DNA from: Bigelowiella natans CCMP2755
Lineage: Eukaryota > Cercozoa > Chlorarachniophyceae
Assembly (NCBI GenBank): GCA_000320545.1
Contig: ADNK01002757.1
Span: 50,012 to 114,011, forward strand
Direction: 5' to 3'
DNA length: 64,000 bases
Shown here: positions 1 to 12,216 of the stretch, one piece after another
Layout of the letters: each line of letters starts with the position of its first letter
Numbering within the stretch: position 1 is the stretch's first letter
Made by a program: the position numbers and the translations under genes
Notes under the pieces: generated by a model
What the model was told of the DNA's origin: nothing
What the model saw: only the letters and a program-made list of their open reading frames with translations
Database searches by the model: none

Positions 1-36
1 TTCCCATTATTTTGTTGCAGGCTGCTCTGAAGTACG

Positions 37-814
37 TCATTTTTTTTTGCAGCCATTAACAGCATCCATATTCACTTTCGTTTTCAAAATGCCACCATAA
101 TGTCCCAAAATGTCTTTCATGCTTACTTTGGCTTCATTCTGGTCGTCTACTTTTGCAAAGAACACTCCCAATATTCCATCAAACTCTTTGGCTAGTGATT
201 TTGCATCCTCCACTGAGACTCTACCCCCATCATTCGTATTATCCCCATCTTTAGTGTCTCCGTTACTATTGGGGCCAATCCCAAGTATTACTTTATACGT
301 ACCTGCAGCATGCTGTAGAAGTACAATGTATTATTTGAAGAGAAATGTTATGAAAAGATATCGAAGATTCAGAACAGATAGGAAACATAAGAAATCTAGT
401 GTAAATATAATCCAAACAAAGGAAAAAACATACATTGTTGATCTCCTTGTTCCACTTGGTCCGAATATTGTTAAGGGAGGACTTCGACTCAGAAGAGTAC
501 ATGAGAACGAAGAGGTCTGTCTGTGGATATGCCAAGGGTCTAAGCCTGTCGCCTTCTGGAGCACCATCTGTGATGCAAAGCCTACAATTTGCCCCACAAA
601 TTTTCTTATACGGTACTTCTGTTACTAACGCAACTTTTGCTGTTTCTTGTTCCTCTGGAGGGATGCCCATTACATTTAGAATATAAGTTTTCTTATCGAC
701 ACAAGTATCTCCAACAAAGACAATCCTGATATTCTTCCCTTCTATTGCAGTGAAGTCAACAGTTGGCTCAGTGGTTGGCCTGCGTTTCTTGGTGAAGGTA
801 GGAGGTTGCCCCAT
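37..814 (-). CDS. Rho-family GTPase-like protein with degenerate nucleotide site
   Basis: Two exons, 434-814 and 37-312, join in phase across a 121-nt GT-AG intron and give 218 residues. The start ATG at 814 is preceded by an in-frame stop. The protein keeps the Rho/Rac fold signature: a beta1/P-loop segment, the stretch DRLRPLAYPQTD that matches the Rho switch II region almost exactly, and a C-terminal SLAKEF helix. The nucleotide-binding residues are largely lost. The P-loop reads GDTCVDKKT, where G-x4-GK[ST] is expected. DTAGQ is replaced by DGAPE. The NKxD/TKLD motif is GPNSNGD. There is no CAAX box: the end is NGCKKK. In the family, Rho proteins switch actin and trafficking pathways. Inferred: a non-hydrolysing pseudo-GTPase or scaffold, or a decaying paralogue. 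Both the intron and the frame are intact. Confidence 0.75.
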
Positions 815-1669
815 TAAGTGAAGATGGTGGAGCTTTCAGCGGGAAAGTGGTGCAATCTGGTGTGCAATGAATCAACTATGCTTGGTATCTCAGGGAGTGG
901 ATCTAGAATAGGAGATAATAATAAATATCCTGAATGATGTCTACGAGCATACTACGCTCGTAGTTTTGCTAAAACTCTCTTGTTGTCGCATCATCAACTA
1001 ATCCTGTAGATCTGCATGTACGACAATGATATTGTGAACAATTAAAACATCAATTTTGCTGTTCACTGCTATGAACTTCTATTTAACTTTGATGGGTTTG
1101 ACCATACAAAATGAAATGCACAAGAGCTTCCTCTTTACCAATGCTTCCGAAATAAAAATTAGTCATGTTATTTGCCTCCTTCTGTTGAAGAAAAAAGACG
1201 ATTTCTCTATCTTTATAAGGAAAATTGCCATTGTGCTCTTAAGGCCACTATCTAAAAAAATTTACATGCAATATCAAGCTCTTGAATATTAATATCATTG
1301 TCGCAGATAGTCAAACGTGCACATTGGTTGGGCATGGGTTGCTACAAGAGAAAAACCTGAGAGAAAAGAAAGTCAATTTAATCTAAAAACTGTGTCTTTA
1401 AAGTATATATCCTGAAAAATGCCCTGCAATGCAATGACAATTAAGCAAGCAGTTCTGTTATCAGGGGTCTGCACTTATACAACCGAAGAAGCGGACACAT
1501 CCCAACAGCTTCAAGAACCCAACATGGTGCTTATTCTACTACTAGTGAAGGGCGAAGATGACACATGAGGGGAGAGTGCTTGTACACTTCGAAAAAAAAT
1601 TTTGAGAGACGAAGTTTGTATGAACATCTATCTCTTCTTATTCCGATGCGATTGTTTTCTCGCAATTAG
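815..1669. other. intergenic region between divergent genes
   Basis: This AT-rich stretch separates the leftward Rho-like gene from the rightward light-harvesting gene, so it should contain both promoters. No further coding exon could be supported. A candidate first exon of the light-harvesting gene (ATG at 1558, donor after 1581) would join exon 1670-1774 in phase, but it encodes only eight residues and is weakly supported. Confidence 0.5.
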
Positions 1670-2525
1670 TTGTACTCTGTGGTCGCCCTCCTTGGTCTCG
1701 TTACTGTTCATGCCGTGCCTACTGCACCTAAGGCTTCTGTGCGAAGGACGCCAATATCGCGTGGTCTATCAAGGGTAATAAGCTGGAGATGGGTGTGATG
1801 CGACTCTTGTCACTCCTTGCTCTATTTCACACGGCACTCTAATTTTTTAGGCAATGAAGCCTACCTCTAATGCCGCTCGCAGTGTAGCTCCTAAAGCTAT
1901 GGATGGAATGGCCGGTAAAGTATACGACAACGTTCTCTTCAAGCAGGAAGCTGGATGGGATCCATTAAATCTTGCAGAGGGAAAGCCTAAAGAAGTTATT
2001 AACAAGTAAAGTCTCATAATATAAATGATATCGATCAGTGATGAAGAATGGCTTCTTTGAGTCGCATACAAAATATGATTTCAATAATAATACTGAAGGT
2101 ACCGTGATGCTGAGCTGATCCACGGACGAATGGCTATGGCAGCAGTTGCTGGCATCCTCATGGCTGAGAAATTCCATCCCGTATTCCCTGAGATTAGTGG
2201 CACTGCTCATGAACAGCTCGCTGCTGTATTTGAGAAGGTTCCTGCATTCAGATGGTTTGCTCTTATGCACATCTGGATTAACGAAGGTCTCCGTCTCTAC
2301 AAGTTCGACATAGAGAAACGTGGAGGAGCATTGAAATCGGGAGAGGTTCCTGGCGACTATGGATACGATCCCCTCAACTTGATGCCTAAGAAACCTGATG
2401 CTGCCCTCGTCCGTCAAAATCAAGAAATTAACAACGGTCGTCTTGCGATGGTTGCTTCACTTGGTATGATTGCTGATGAGCAAATCACTGGACAGCCTAT
2501 TGCTGACAAACTCATCCCTCTTTAA
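1670..2525 (+). CDS. fucoxanthin/chlorophyll a/c-type light-harvesting protein
   Basis: Exons 1670-1774, 1851-2005 and 2099-2525 join in phase and give at least 228 residues. The first coding exon, with the ATG, is not certain (see 815-1669). The N-terminus is hydrophobic (VALLGLVTVHA) and followed by basic residues, as in a bipartite plastid leader. The mature part has the three-helix LHC pattern. Helix 1 has ELIHGRMAMAAVAG with its chlorophyll-ligating Glu/His/Arg. Helix 2 carries RWFALMHIWINEGLRLY. Helix 3 has the second LHC motif, EINNGRLAMVASLG. A GDYGYDPLNL segment, typical of LHC proteins, precedes helix 3. Such proteins bind chlorophyll and carotenoid in the thylakoid membrane. The exact subfamily (Lhcf, Lhcr or Lhcx) cannot be fixed by eye. 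Stop codon is TAA at 2523-2525. Confidence 0.9.
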
Positions 2526-4270
2526 ATTTTGTGCTGCAATGGTTTGAGGGGGAGGTTAGCAATGAAAGTCTGATTGTGAACGACAAACTGTTGTCGTACT
2601 CCATGCCCAAGTTGCCGGGGTGTGGCTTGTACATTTATCATATAATAAATAAAGTTGATGAGTGCAAAATACCATTGATATATTTTGCACGTATGTTCCG
2701 CTAATTATACTTTATTGCGATGTGCGCGCTGCGTGACTAAGTTAAACGAAACCCATATGCAGTCTGCTATCAATGGCCGTTTCTTGCATGCCTAGTGCGT
2801 GAGTGAAACATCGCATTTTTGTGCACCATCACGACAAGATCGTCGAGATGCATATGCACTGCTAGCTAGATCGAGAAGATGTGCTTGGTCATCAAAACTC
2901 ACTAGTTCAATGCGCTGTAGCAAAGATGTCCATCGCTAGTGTGACCCGCTATGTTCATGCACGCGTGCACGTGTCCGTATAGTGTGTAGCACGCTACACA
3001 TCTAGACATTTAGTAAGCGCGCAGACATGCATGCGCATGCTGGTCTGCTAGCTAGCGTGGTAGTAGCTGCTGCATGACTTGTTTTTGTCACGCATGCGCC
3101 CGCGGCTAGTAACCGCCCAACAAGCCAAATACGAAAATGGACACAACCTGAAAACTCTGCGTGGAATGAGGTGCCGGCTAGCTAGCTGGTGTGCCACCAC
3201 CACACGCACGTACACCGCGCATCGCGATAGCTATCGATCGATGGAGCGCACATGCTTGAAAGATGTGCTCATGGCATTTGTTAGACGTCCATGCATGTCT
3301 AGCTAGCTAGATGCGATGTGCACGTACGTACCTATAGCTAGCTAGGTACAGACACGATGCATGCTCTGCACGCGATCGATGCTAGCTACGTGCATGCGTG
3401 CGTGCGCTAGGCTAGTAGGCTAGGCCGGATGCCACATCTCCATAGTAAATCCATAGATCTCATGATGACAACATGCATGTGTGACGTTGTGCACCAGTGC
3501 ACATGCAACGTACATGCGCATTGCACACTCGTTTGATAAACTTATTTTTCTAGTTTTAGCACACATTGCTGCGATGCATGCCATGCATGTGCATGTGTAC
3601 TTATGGCTAGATAGTGATGAAATGACATCTAGACGCGTGCTAGCATGCTAGCTATAGCTAACTAGCATGTCCACGCCTACTACGACACAGTCATGCACAT
3701 CATTGTACAATAGATTGTAGCAGGGGCTAGCTAGCGTAACTTGTTAGTCTGTGATTTGTTGTCTTGATCCATTTCTAGCATTTGTTGTTGTGTTTTTGCG
3801 CACACACGCCGCTGCGAGATTCGCCTAAACTTATTTGGTGTCATTCAGACCGCTTTGTGGCGTTGCAAATGAGCTTTGCGTCTGCAGCTGCTCGAAAACA
3901 GCCTCGCGTCATGGTGATGGTTGCAGGTTCATTATTTGCCGACGGGACAAATGCACTGTGTACGACGGTGCTAACATATAGCTACAAACTAGTCCGACGA
4001 TCGACTCTAATGGACTGAGTTGTAGCACCTTATTCATCCGCTACTAAAATAGTAGTAGTAGTAGTAGTAGAAGTAGCAGTACTGCGTGCTAATAATATAT
4101 TTTTACATTGTACATCTAGTAGCTACATGGTATTAGTGAATAGTAGCAGACACCATATATGCCCTACTACTACTACAACACTACTACTACACTACTACTA
4201 TTACTATTACTACTACTGGACTTAATCGCTACTGCTGCAGTCTCGTAGCTAGTAATGGTCTGTGTGCCTA
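2526..4270. other. intergenic: LHC 3' flank and GC-rich palindromic block
   Basis: The first 170 bases are AT-rich 3' flank with AATAAA-like sequence near 2645-2655. From about 2690 to 4020 the composition changes to a mosaic rich in CpG and in self-complementary words such as GCTAGCTAGC, GCATGCATGC and CACGTACGTAC. From 4044 short TAG/CTA microsatellites begin. No open frame here has coding character. The 78-codon frame at 3782-4018 has no recognisable motif and was not called. Confidence 0.6.
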
Positions 4271-4798
4271 CTACATTGCAATAGCAGCTGCCATCTTAGT
4301 ATTACTATCATCGTCATCATCATTACCCTTTTTTCTGGTCATCTCTTGTTTCTCTCCCCCCTCCTCTTCCCTTTTCTCATTTGAGGCAAGAGTTTGATTT
4401 TCTTCTCCTACAAGCAAGTTGAGTGCCAGCACAGTAACAGGAATCACAAGAAAAAGACCTTGCACCTAATAGATGTAGTACGTCGTTATAATATTAGTTT
4501 ACACTACGTTTTCATAGATTTGTGCTTGTGCTTTACTGCATGAAATAGTAGTAGTAGTAGTAGTAGTAATAGTAGTAGCCGTAGCAGTAAGTATTTATTA
4601 GTAGTAGCAGTACCCCCACAAAATGCTCCGAGAGGTAAAGCGCAACTAGAACGGCCAACTGAATTATATAAATAAACACACACACGCACACACACGCACA
4701 CACACAAATTGTCATATTAGATTAGGAAACACAACTGCCATTTATTGCGATGGATGATCATTATGTAAAGAAACAAGGAAACATACATCATAATAATA

Positions 4799-4830
<32 letters not shown>

Positions 4831-5712
4831 AGGATGCAATTTTAGCTTTGCAGATGCAAACGCAGGAAGGGCAAGGACCAGACCCCCATGAACTCCAATC
4901 ACCATTAAAAGAACCTAAATCAGGATGTTTATTATCTTATAGATGGGCTGCTTGGCGATGAATCAAATAAAAGCTGCAATAATTCTTAATATTCTTGATA
5001 GATATTCCTTTAAGGTAAAAAGTAGTGCCCTAGTGCTTGTTTAGAGTCGATCAAAACCCTCGAAAATAACTTTGAATCTACCACACATTTTACAGCAGCA
5101 GCATTGGTTTCCTCTTTTTTCGTTTGATGGTGGTGGTGTTGGATTTCTTGTTGTTCTTGTTGTTGTTCTTCTTCCTATTAATACGGATCATCATCATATA
5201 CCTGGACCAAAGTTTTAAAGCCTGACTCTGACAGTGCAACGATACCCATCGGTAAACAAGCTATCATCCAACCAACAACCGGAATGAACGAGAAGATAAG
5301 AGTGACAAAGGATAGCAGCTCCACACCCGGTAAACCAAGAACCATTAGGCCTGAGTATTATTATTATCACCATATATTATGCTTGCTTGATGATGGATGA
5401 CAATTATTGTTTTACATCATAGGAAGATGGTGAAGGTGATAGTGTTCACAATGAAACCCAACGCTTACGACAATTATCAATCAGAGGATACTACTAGTGC
5501 TACTTCTTTTGTTCTCACCATCATCATTATCATCATCATAATCACCAAATACCCATACCTACCTATGGTGGTAAAAATTGTGTTGAACACAGCAACCACG
5601 AACTGAACCTATTGTGAGTAGTAATCATTTTGATTTATGATTCAAATAGTAACAACTAGATGATGAAGAAAGGAGCAGCGAAGAGAGAGAGAGAAGATTT
5701 CTCAACTCGTGT

Positions 5713-5748
<36 letters not shown>

Positions 5749-5852
5749 CCATTTGATTTCCCATTTTCACCGCAAACATTATTTTCATCATCAGCACTCC
5801 ATGATCATATCAACTGATATTATACTTGCTTGGCGATGATGTGCCTCTTAAA

Positions 5853-5892
<40 letters not shown>

Positions 5893-6558
5893 CATATGGA
5901 ATATATAATATACTACTTACTTCAAATGCTTGTGATATAAGCCGTCCAAAAGTCCTGACAGCAGGTGCTAATTCATGGTAGATGAATTGGACCCTAGATC
6001 TTGAAGATCCAAGCGATTCCATTCCTGCCAATCGATCGATAACAAACAATAAATAATAATACACAAAGGCATATATTGTAGCAGCCTTATTTGTGATTTT
6101 TATTCGTTATTTTAATCATTTATGGTAGTAGTAGTAGTAGTAGTAATGGGTTGTTTATAGTTTGTTTGATTCCTTAGTGAGAGACCACCAGAAGAACAAC
6201 ATATAACATCACCACAGAAGGTGCTACTGTAGCGTATGTACTCGCAGAGGTAATAAATAGCAGTGGTAGTAGTAGTAGTAGGAGGAGGAGGAGGAGGAGG
6301 AGGAGATATAAGCGGTGCTAGTGTTGGCTGACTCTGGATTGTATTGGGAAAATCTCTTCCAAGATATAGTAGTATTAGTAGTAGTATTAGTAGTAGTAAT
6401 AACAGGCAGCAGTAGCAGCACCTTTTCTTAGATTTGGATAGTCGTAGACTATTATGGAAGAGAAGACGAAACTTACTACTGATTGGCTCAGTATCACACT
6501 AAGGAGGAGTACAATATTAACAACAAGTCATCATGATCATGTGAACAAAAAAATGAAG

Positions 6559-6594
<36 letters not shown>

Positions 6595-7322
6595 TTTAAA
6601 ACTGGTTAAATGATAAACCCTCACTTCTCACATCTAAACATTTGAGGAAGATTATGATTTAATGGTAGTGTCATCATCATCATCATCAAATCTCATTTCT
6701 TTTGTTATAATAAGCATGATAAAGTTGTTATGCTGAGCCTTCTCCTATTACTCATCCCCCCCCGTATTATTACGGCAAAACTTAGCAAAACAAGTAGAAA
6801 CCTCGTGTAGCGAAGTGTCTTCTGTATAGCAGGAATAGCCGTTAGAATTTGTTCCTTCAAAGTCTCTTGGATGTAAGCTAGTGATAAGTGAAATAAATAG
6901 TAAGTAGTACCAGGAATTTGTTATTATCACTTAATTGTGGATGATCGATCACCAAATATCTAGAAAGAAGCAGAAGAAGACAATATTTTACATTTATTTT
7001 CTTAACGTATATAGTATTATCATTCACAAGTCATCGATCACCTCTCTATGTAGCATTATCATTCACAAGTCATCAACCATCTCTCTCTCTGTTCTATATT
7101 TAATATATCTATTTCTAGTCTTTGCCCTTTAGACAGTACAATATGATGGTTAATGGTATTACTACAACTATTATTACTACTAGCTAATATTATCTTGGAG
7201 AACGATGACCTGTAAGTCTTTCTCCAACATGATGAAGATGCCGTTTACCTGTCACAGCACTACCTGCAACCCCGCTCATATCCTGAAATTATCCAATGCA
7301 CGTTATCGAATGAAGAAGAACA

Positions 7323-7360
<38 letters not shown>

Positions 7361-8955
7361 ATGATATACCGATGATGTTACTACTGCAAGCTTTTCCGGA
7401 TAAACAGAAGCCAAGAAGCTCTCCAACTTTTCAGTGCCATCATTCCCTTTACGTATGTAAATTCTATGTATCAATGCTTGCTTTTGTTGTAGTATGCTTT
7501 GAGTTCGTATATTGGTACTACTGCTACTAATTGTAGTACCGAGAAGCTGTTGGACGCCATTAGCTAAAGCCGCGTATGGATTATCACTCTGAATGACTTG
7601 CATAAAGTATTGACCCTGTCGCATGATACGAGGCACCGCTAATACCTGACATCAGTTACAACACAACACCACCAACACATGAGGAGAGAGGAGGAAGAGA
7701 AGGACAAGCAAACAAACAAAGAAGCAACGATGATATGAACAACAATCATCATCCTGTGCAGCATCATCGTCCACCAACCGTAGCTGTAGAGATAAGTACG
7801 ACAACAGATAAAATGTATGTTCCGGCAATGAATTTACGGCTTGCACCAGGAACGCGCATTCTGATGGATATAATAATGATATGTTCAGGAACACGCATTC
7901 TGATGGATATCAATGATGCTGTGTTCAGGAACACGATTCTGATGGATATCAATGATGTGTTACGTAGTACCAATAACAATTAGTAATATATATATATGAT
8001 AACAATGGTACTACTACCAATCATGTATATCACGATTCACACACACAAACACACACACACACACACACCACATAATTATACCAGGTTATTGATAATATTA
8101 CTATTGCTGACTATATAATATTTCGTATCCTTCACTACTACCAATTCGAGAAAACGACTACAATCACAATAACGCATTCTATGATTAATCCAAACGTCGC
8201 AGCATACATGATAAAATGGAGGAAATACGTCATCATGATCATGATCCTGCAGGAGGAAGATAGTATGATATATCATTGATAAGTAGCACCGAGTTCGTGA
8301 TTGAATGAAATTTGCCATATTAGAGCACAGGTGGGTCAACCAATCGACTATTGTGTTCCCAATCTAGGAGGCAGGCAGCACAATGATGATCATAATAATA
8401 ATAATATTAATAATAATAAATATAATACTTACATAAAGGGGAGAAAAGGGAGAGTATGCATCATTTATGACTCTAAGACTTTAATGCTGAATAATTCGCA
8501 CCGCACATGAGGAGGAGGCATGGCATTATAGGAAACAAGTGCTGGTCCTCTCTATCGATTGTTGTTGTAATGGTAGTTGTATAGTTATGGTGGTGGTTGG
8601 TTGGTGTATGATGTGTGGATCTCTTAATATTATTATTATTTAATTGTTTTTCTTTCTTTCTTTACCAAAACAAGAACAAAGGTTCCTAGAGCTACTGAAG
8701 AGAACTATCCGGTATTGATAGTAGTAGTAGTAGTAGTAGTAGTAGTAGATCAAGGAGGAGAAGGAGGAGAAGGAGGAGGAGGAGTGAGTTGTATGTAGTA
8801 GCAGTGTGTTGTATGTAGTAGCAACGCAACAGCAGCATCATCAAGTTTGGTAGTAGTAGTGGTAAGTATTATTACTGTACTTGTAATACTATATAGAATA
8901 AACCTGACGAAGACTCACTGCAAGTGCTAGAGCTCCAGCCCATCTATATATACAT

Positions 8956-9003
<48 letters not shown>

Positions 9004-10389
9004 GTGGTCAGGAGGCCATGTAGTTGTTAGTTTTTCTGAGTGTGGTTCATGATGTCGGTTATTGTAGTAAACCATCAACATTCGTAAGAATAATGAGAGT
9101 ATGTAATAGCAGCAGTAGTAGTAGTAGTAGTAGTAGTAATAGTATTTAAAGCAGCAGCAGTTAAACAGGACAACTTACATAGCAATTCTTCGTAGAGGAG
9201 GGATTCCTGATAGATTTATTTTGAATTATAATATCAATCAGAAGAGGACCGTACTTATATAATTGCATCATCAACATGACTCAACGTAATTAAGCAACCA
9301 AAAATCTTCACTCATAACTAATTAGTCCTTGCTACAATATTATATGACTATTTTTTGGGGTGTATTTGGCGATCGATCAGCGTATCTGGCATTTATAATA
9401 TTTGATCTCTAGAACAAGACAGTAAGTGTGTGTATTATTTTCTATATCCCTCTCCTGTTCTCTTCTTTTTGTCCTCTCTTTCATCTATTACAACCCATCA
9501 CAGCTCCAGCTGCAGCTTCAATGCTCTCTACATATCCCATTAACATCTAAATACAAAGAATTATTGTGTTTCTAAAATAAGTGGGGCTATCAACAACCAA
9601 AGAATTATTGTGTTTCTAAAATAAGTGGGGCTATCAACAACCAAAGAATTATTGTGTTTCTAAAATAAGTGGGGCTATCAACAACCAAAATGTACCAATG
9701 ATGATATTAACTATAGCAAAAGACGACGACGATGATGATGGTGATGAAGATGACGAGTTTGCTCTGGATGTTCTAATTTAGTGTTCTAATGTTCAGTATC
9801 TTACTTGCTTTGTTGACTTTCTAACTCCTTCGCTTTCATCACCACTTTGTGCTACGGATGCGGCAGCTGAATTTTGGATCTTTGTCCCGTGCATAAGCGT
9901 GAGTGGGCGAAGAAAAGTATTATGAGCGCCGTGATGATTGAGTCTTCTCTGATATCCCACCATTCTTTTCGGAAAGGACGAGTATTCGCTCAGTTGCTTA
10001 GAAAAAGAGGAGGCTGCTGGAATAGACACTGTTCGTGTAGAAGGAGATTTCCACGTATATGGAGTAGTAGTAGTTGTAGCGGTAGTAGTTGTTGTAGTTG
10101 TGGAGAATAACGTTCTTCTAGATTTAGCGGTAGTATCATCGATGAATCGTCGACTTTTGCTTCGCTCTTCAAAGTCACCACCACCATAGATGATGCGTCC
10201 CCCAGCCAAATTTAAGGAAAATCTCCCACCTTGAGCTTGTTGGAGGCTAGAAGGTACAGCGCCATTTGTAGCAACTCGTGCCTCTGCTGTATAAGTTATT
10301 AATAGGTATAGAGCCAGAAGCAGCAACCTCCCACCACCCTGTTTAGCAGCGATCACATTAGCAGCAGCAGCGGAAAGATGATGATCCAA
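4271..10389 (-). CDS. AI-2E-family (PerM/TMEM245-like) multi-pass membrane protein with secretory leader
   Basis: Eighteen exons close in phase and give 680 residues. They are 10389-9805, 9546-9495, 9206-9179, 8943-8919, 8704-8666, 8363-8329, 7860-7779, 7645-7370, 7282-7210, 6877-6774, 6498-6477, 6226-6189, 6085-5921, 5608-5563, 5350-5202, 4914-4831, 4658-4614 and 4465-4271. The product starts with a signal-peptide-like helix (LLLLALYLLITYTAEA) and a long Ser/Thr/Arg-rich region, resembling a secondary-plastid leader. The core follows the AI-2E order: paired N-terminal helices around VDWLTHLMRVPGASRKF, a soluble middle segment, VQFVVAVFNTIFTTIG, the signature FSFIPVVGWMIACLP, and a C-terminal helix pair ending QGLFLVIPVTVLALNLL. 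Family members export small molecules or ions; the substrate here is unknown. The tail is acidic/basic low complexity. Introns are filled with microsatellites. The smallest exon (6498-6477) is the least certain. Confidence 0.8.
5855..5890. repeat. TA dinucleotide microsatellite in intron
   Basis: About 18 TA units between exons 5921-6085 and 5563-5608 of the AI-2E-family gene. Comparable TA arrays occur at 27590-27615, 29322-29353, 29985-30018, 32562-32592, 43750-43787, 46398-46430 and 49710-49740. Confidence 0.9.
7848..7962. repeat. three tandem about 40-bp copies spanning the exon 7 acceptor
   Basis: Three diverged units of about 36-40 bp, starting at 7848, 7887 and 7927. On the minus strand, the first contains the real 3' splice site and the first bases of exon 7 (7779-7860). 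The other two repeat the acceptor context further into the intron. Confidence 0.9.
8949..9000. repeat. TA dinucleotide microsatellite in intron
   Basis: A CA/TA-rich run passing into a pure TA array of about 34 bases, immediately upstream (in gene sense) of the exon 4 acceptor of the AI-2E-family gene. The array end forms the bases just before the AG. Confidence 0.9.
9555..9686. repeat. three tandem copies of a 44-bp unit in intron 1
   Basis: Three essentially identical 44-bp units (9555-9598, 9599-9642, 9643-9686) lie in the first intron of the AI-2E-family gene, just upstream of the exon 2 acceptor at 9547-9548. They contain no open frame and do not copy exon sequence. Confidence 0.95.
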
Positions 10390-11742
10390 GCATATTCATT
10401 AGTAGCATCGAAATTTCTAAATAATTTCTTATCAGGTTAACCAAGATAAGGATGGCAGAAAATAGATGCACAGTAAACAGGGGATGATAATGCACAGATG
10501 GGGCGTTAACTACCCAAACGCAGCGGGAAGTTACGACGGTCCCCACCATCCCGTGGCTTAATACGGAGAGTAAGGTGCTGGTAACAACTCTCGTAAGAAG
10601 GTCTTCCCAATCCAGAAGCTCTTCTTTGTAGTGTGAATGGGGAGGGGGGTATCTTCTAGCACTTTGCAGGAGGCAGTTCAGGATGACATAATAAGGACCG
10701 GTTGTCTACTGCTGCTACTGCACAACAGTACGTGAGTGTGTGTACTTGCACTTTTTCACCTGTTTTAAGGATTTTCCCTTGTCGCTCAATTGCAACATCG
10801 ACGATTCATTCAACAACGAACGAGTTAGCGAGTATACAGAAGGGGTAGTGTCTAATGAGATGTGCTCCTGAAATCAATGCTTGTAGCAGAAATCACCATT
10901 GTACGACCAAAAACAACATCGACAACATCGCGGACTTGTCGTAGATCTAAAATTGGCCAGGGAGGGCACAGATGAGTGTCCCATGATCCTTGCAACACAG
11001 CGCCATTGGAAGCATTCATTTGTTCAGGCCACGTGTGAGCCTTTGTCTTTGTTGACTGACTGTCATTCCCCTCTGTTTGTTGAACCATCATTCCTCTTTG
11101 TTCATTGTTGTCATTGCTGCTGTTTGTTGAACTGTTGCTTCTCTTCACTTGCCATTTCTTTGTTCGCGTTGTGACCACGCTTGTTGCTCTTCGTTTGTCA
11201 TCGTTGCTGCTCGATGTCAACTGACTGTCCTTTGTCCTTGTGCGTTTGTTCATCAGCAATGTCCTCCATCCTCCTTCGCTCGCTCATCAGCAATGTCCTT
11301 CATCGACCATGCGACGCTCGCTTGTCAGCAATGTCCACCACTGGACCACCCTCGTGTTGCACTTTTGCTCACGCACTTGTCTCGTGTGCAACCATGTTCC
11401 GAGTGTGTGTGGCCACGCTGACACGCAGTGATGCTGCACGTTTGCTGCCGCGCTGCGTTGCACCTTTCCAGCTGCTCTCACAATGTCCCAGCCTCCGCCT
11501 TTCGATGGTGGATGCACGGCGACTGTGACACTGCTGTGTGCAACACGCGCCACGTTGTTGTGTCCACCCAAACGTTCGTGTTTCGTCCATGTCCAGCCAT
11601 GCGTCTGTCGCACACACTCGTCGTTCACGTTGTAGTGAAGTTGATGTGACGACGCTCGGTCACACAGTTGGTGTCCGCTCATCGGACACAGCCTTCGCTT
11701 CCACTGTCCTCTGCTGGCCTTCCCCGCAGCATCGGTGTGCAA

Positions 11743-12216
11743 GCAAAATCGGTCACTTGACATTGCAAAATCAATTTTGCACCGTGCAAAATCGGTTTTG
11801 CGTGCAAGTTGGTCACAGTGCTGATTGGCACCCCCCCCAATCCCAACCCACACGCGCAGGAACGTGCCTGTGTTCCAGTGTTTGCTCTTGTCCACCACGC
11901 TAGCACGATGAGCTTCCGCTTCTTTCCACACCTTGTTTTTTGGCGTGGAGAGCAGACGTGGTGGACGTGGTCAGTTTGTGTGTTGTTTGCTTGTGGGGAC
12001 ACGCAACCCCACTTGTGCAGGTTTGATGACTCTGTCAGAGTCGCCCCTTTCAGACCTGGCTTGTGCAGGGCATTTTCACGCACATGTGTCGGTCAAAAAC
12101 TTCATTTTTGCACGAAAAATCGGTGATTCACCGATTCTGGTCAAAACATCGATTTTGGACATGCAAAATCCGTTTTTGCAATGTCAAAAAACCGATTTTG
12201 CTTGCACACCGATTTT
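11743..12216. repeat. cluster of palindromic AAATCGGTTT-type motifs
   Basis: Roughly eight to ten variants of CAAAATCGGTTTTG, or its half ACCGATTTTG, occur within about 470 bases: near 11745, 11764, 11785, 12115, 12128, 12149, 12166, 12189 and 12209. Several are near-perfect palindromes. No protein motif is associated. Confidence 0.7.

Noticed and set aside
6320-6375. Open segment SWKRFSQYNPESANTSTAY as an AI-2E exon
   Set aside because: There is no acceptor AG upstream within the CTA array, and exons 6498-6477 and 6226-6189 already connect in phase.
8090-8235. Minus-strand hydrophobic segment FIMYAATFGLIIECVIVIVVV as an AI-2E exon
   Set aside because: Including it breaks the phase into exon 7860-7779 (it creates a stop), whereas direct joining of 8363-8329 to 7860-7779 restores the family-typical VDWLTHLMRVPGASRKF.
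11287-11931. 214-codon minus-strand open frame in the GC-rich block
   Set aside because: It overlaps several comparable frames on the other strand, has no recognisable domain or splice context, and is expected from low stop-codon density in GC-rich DNA.
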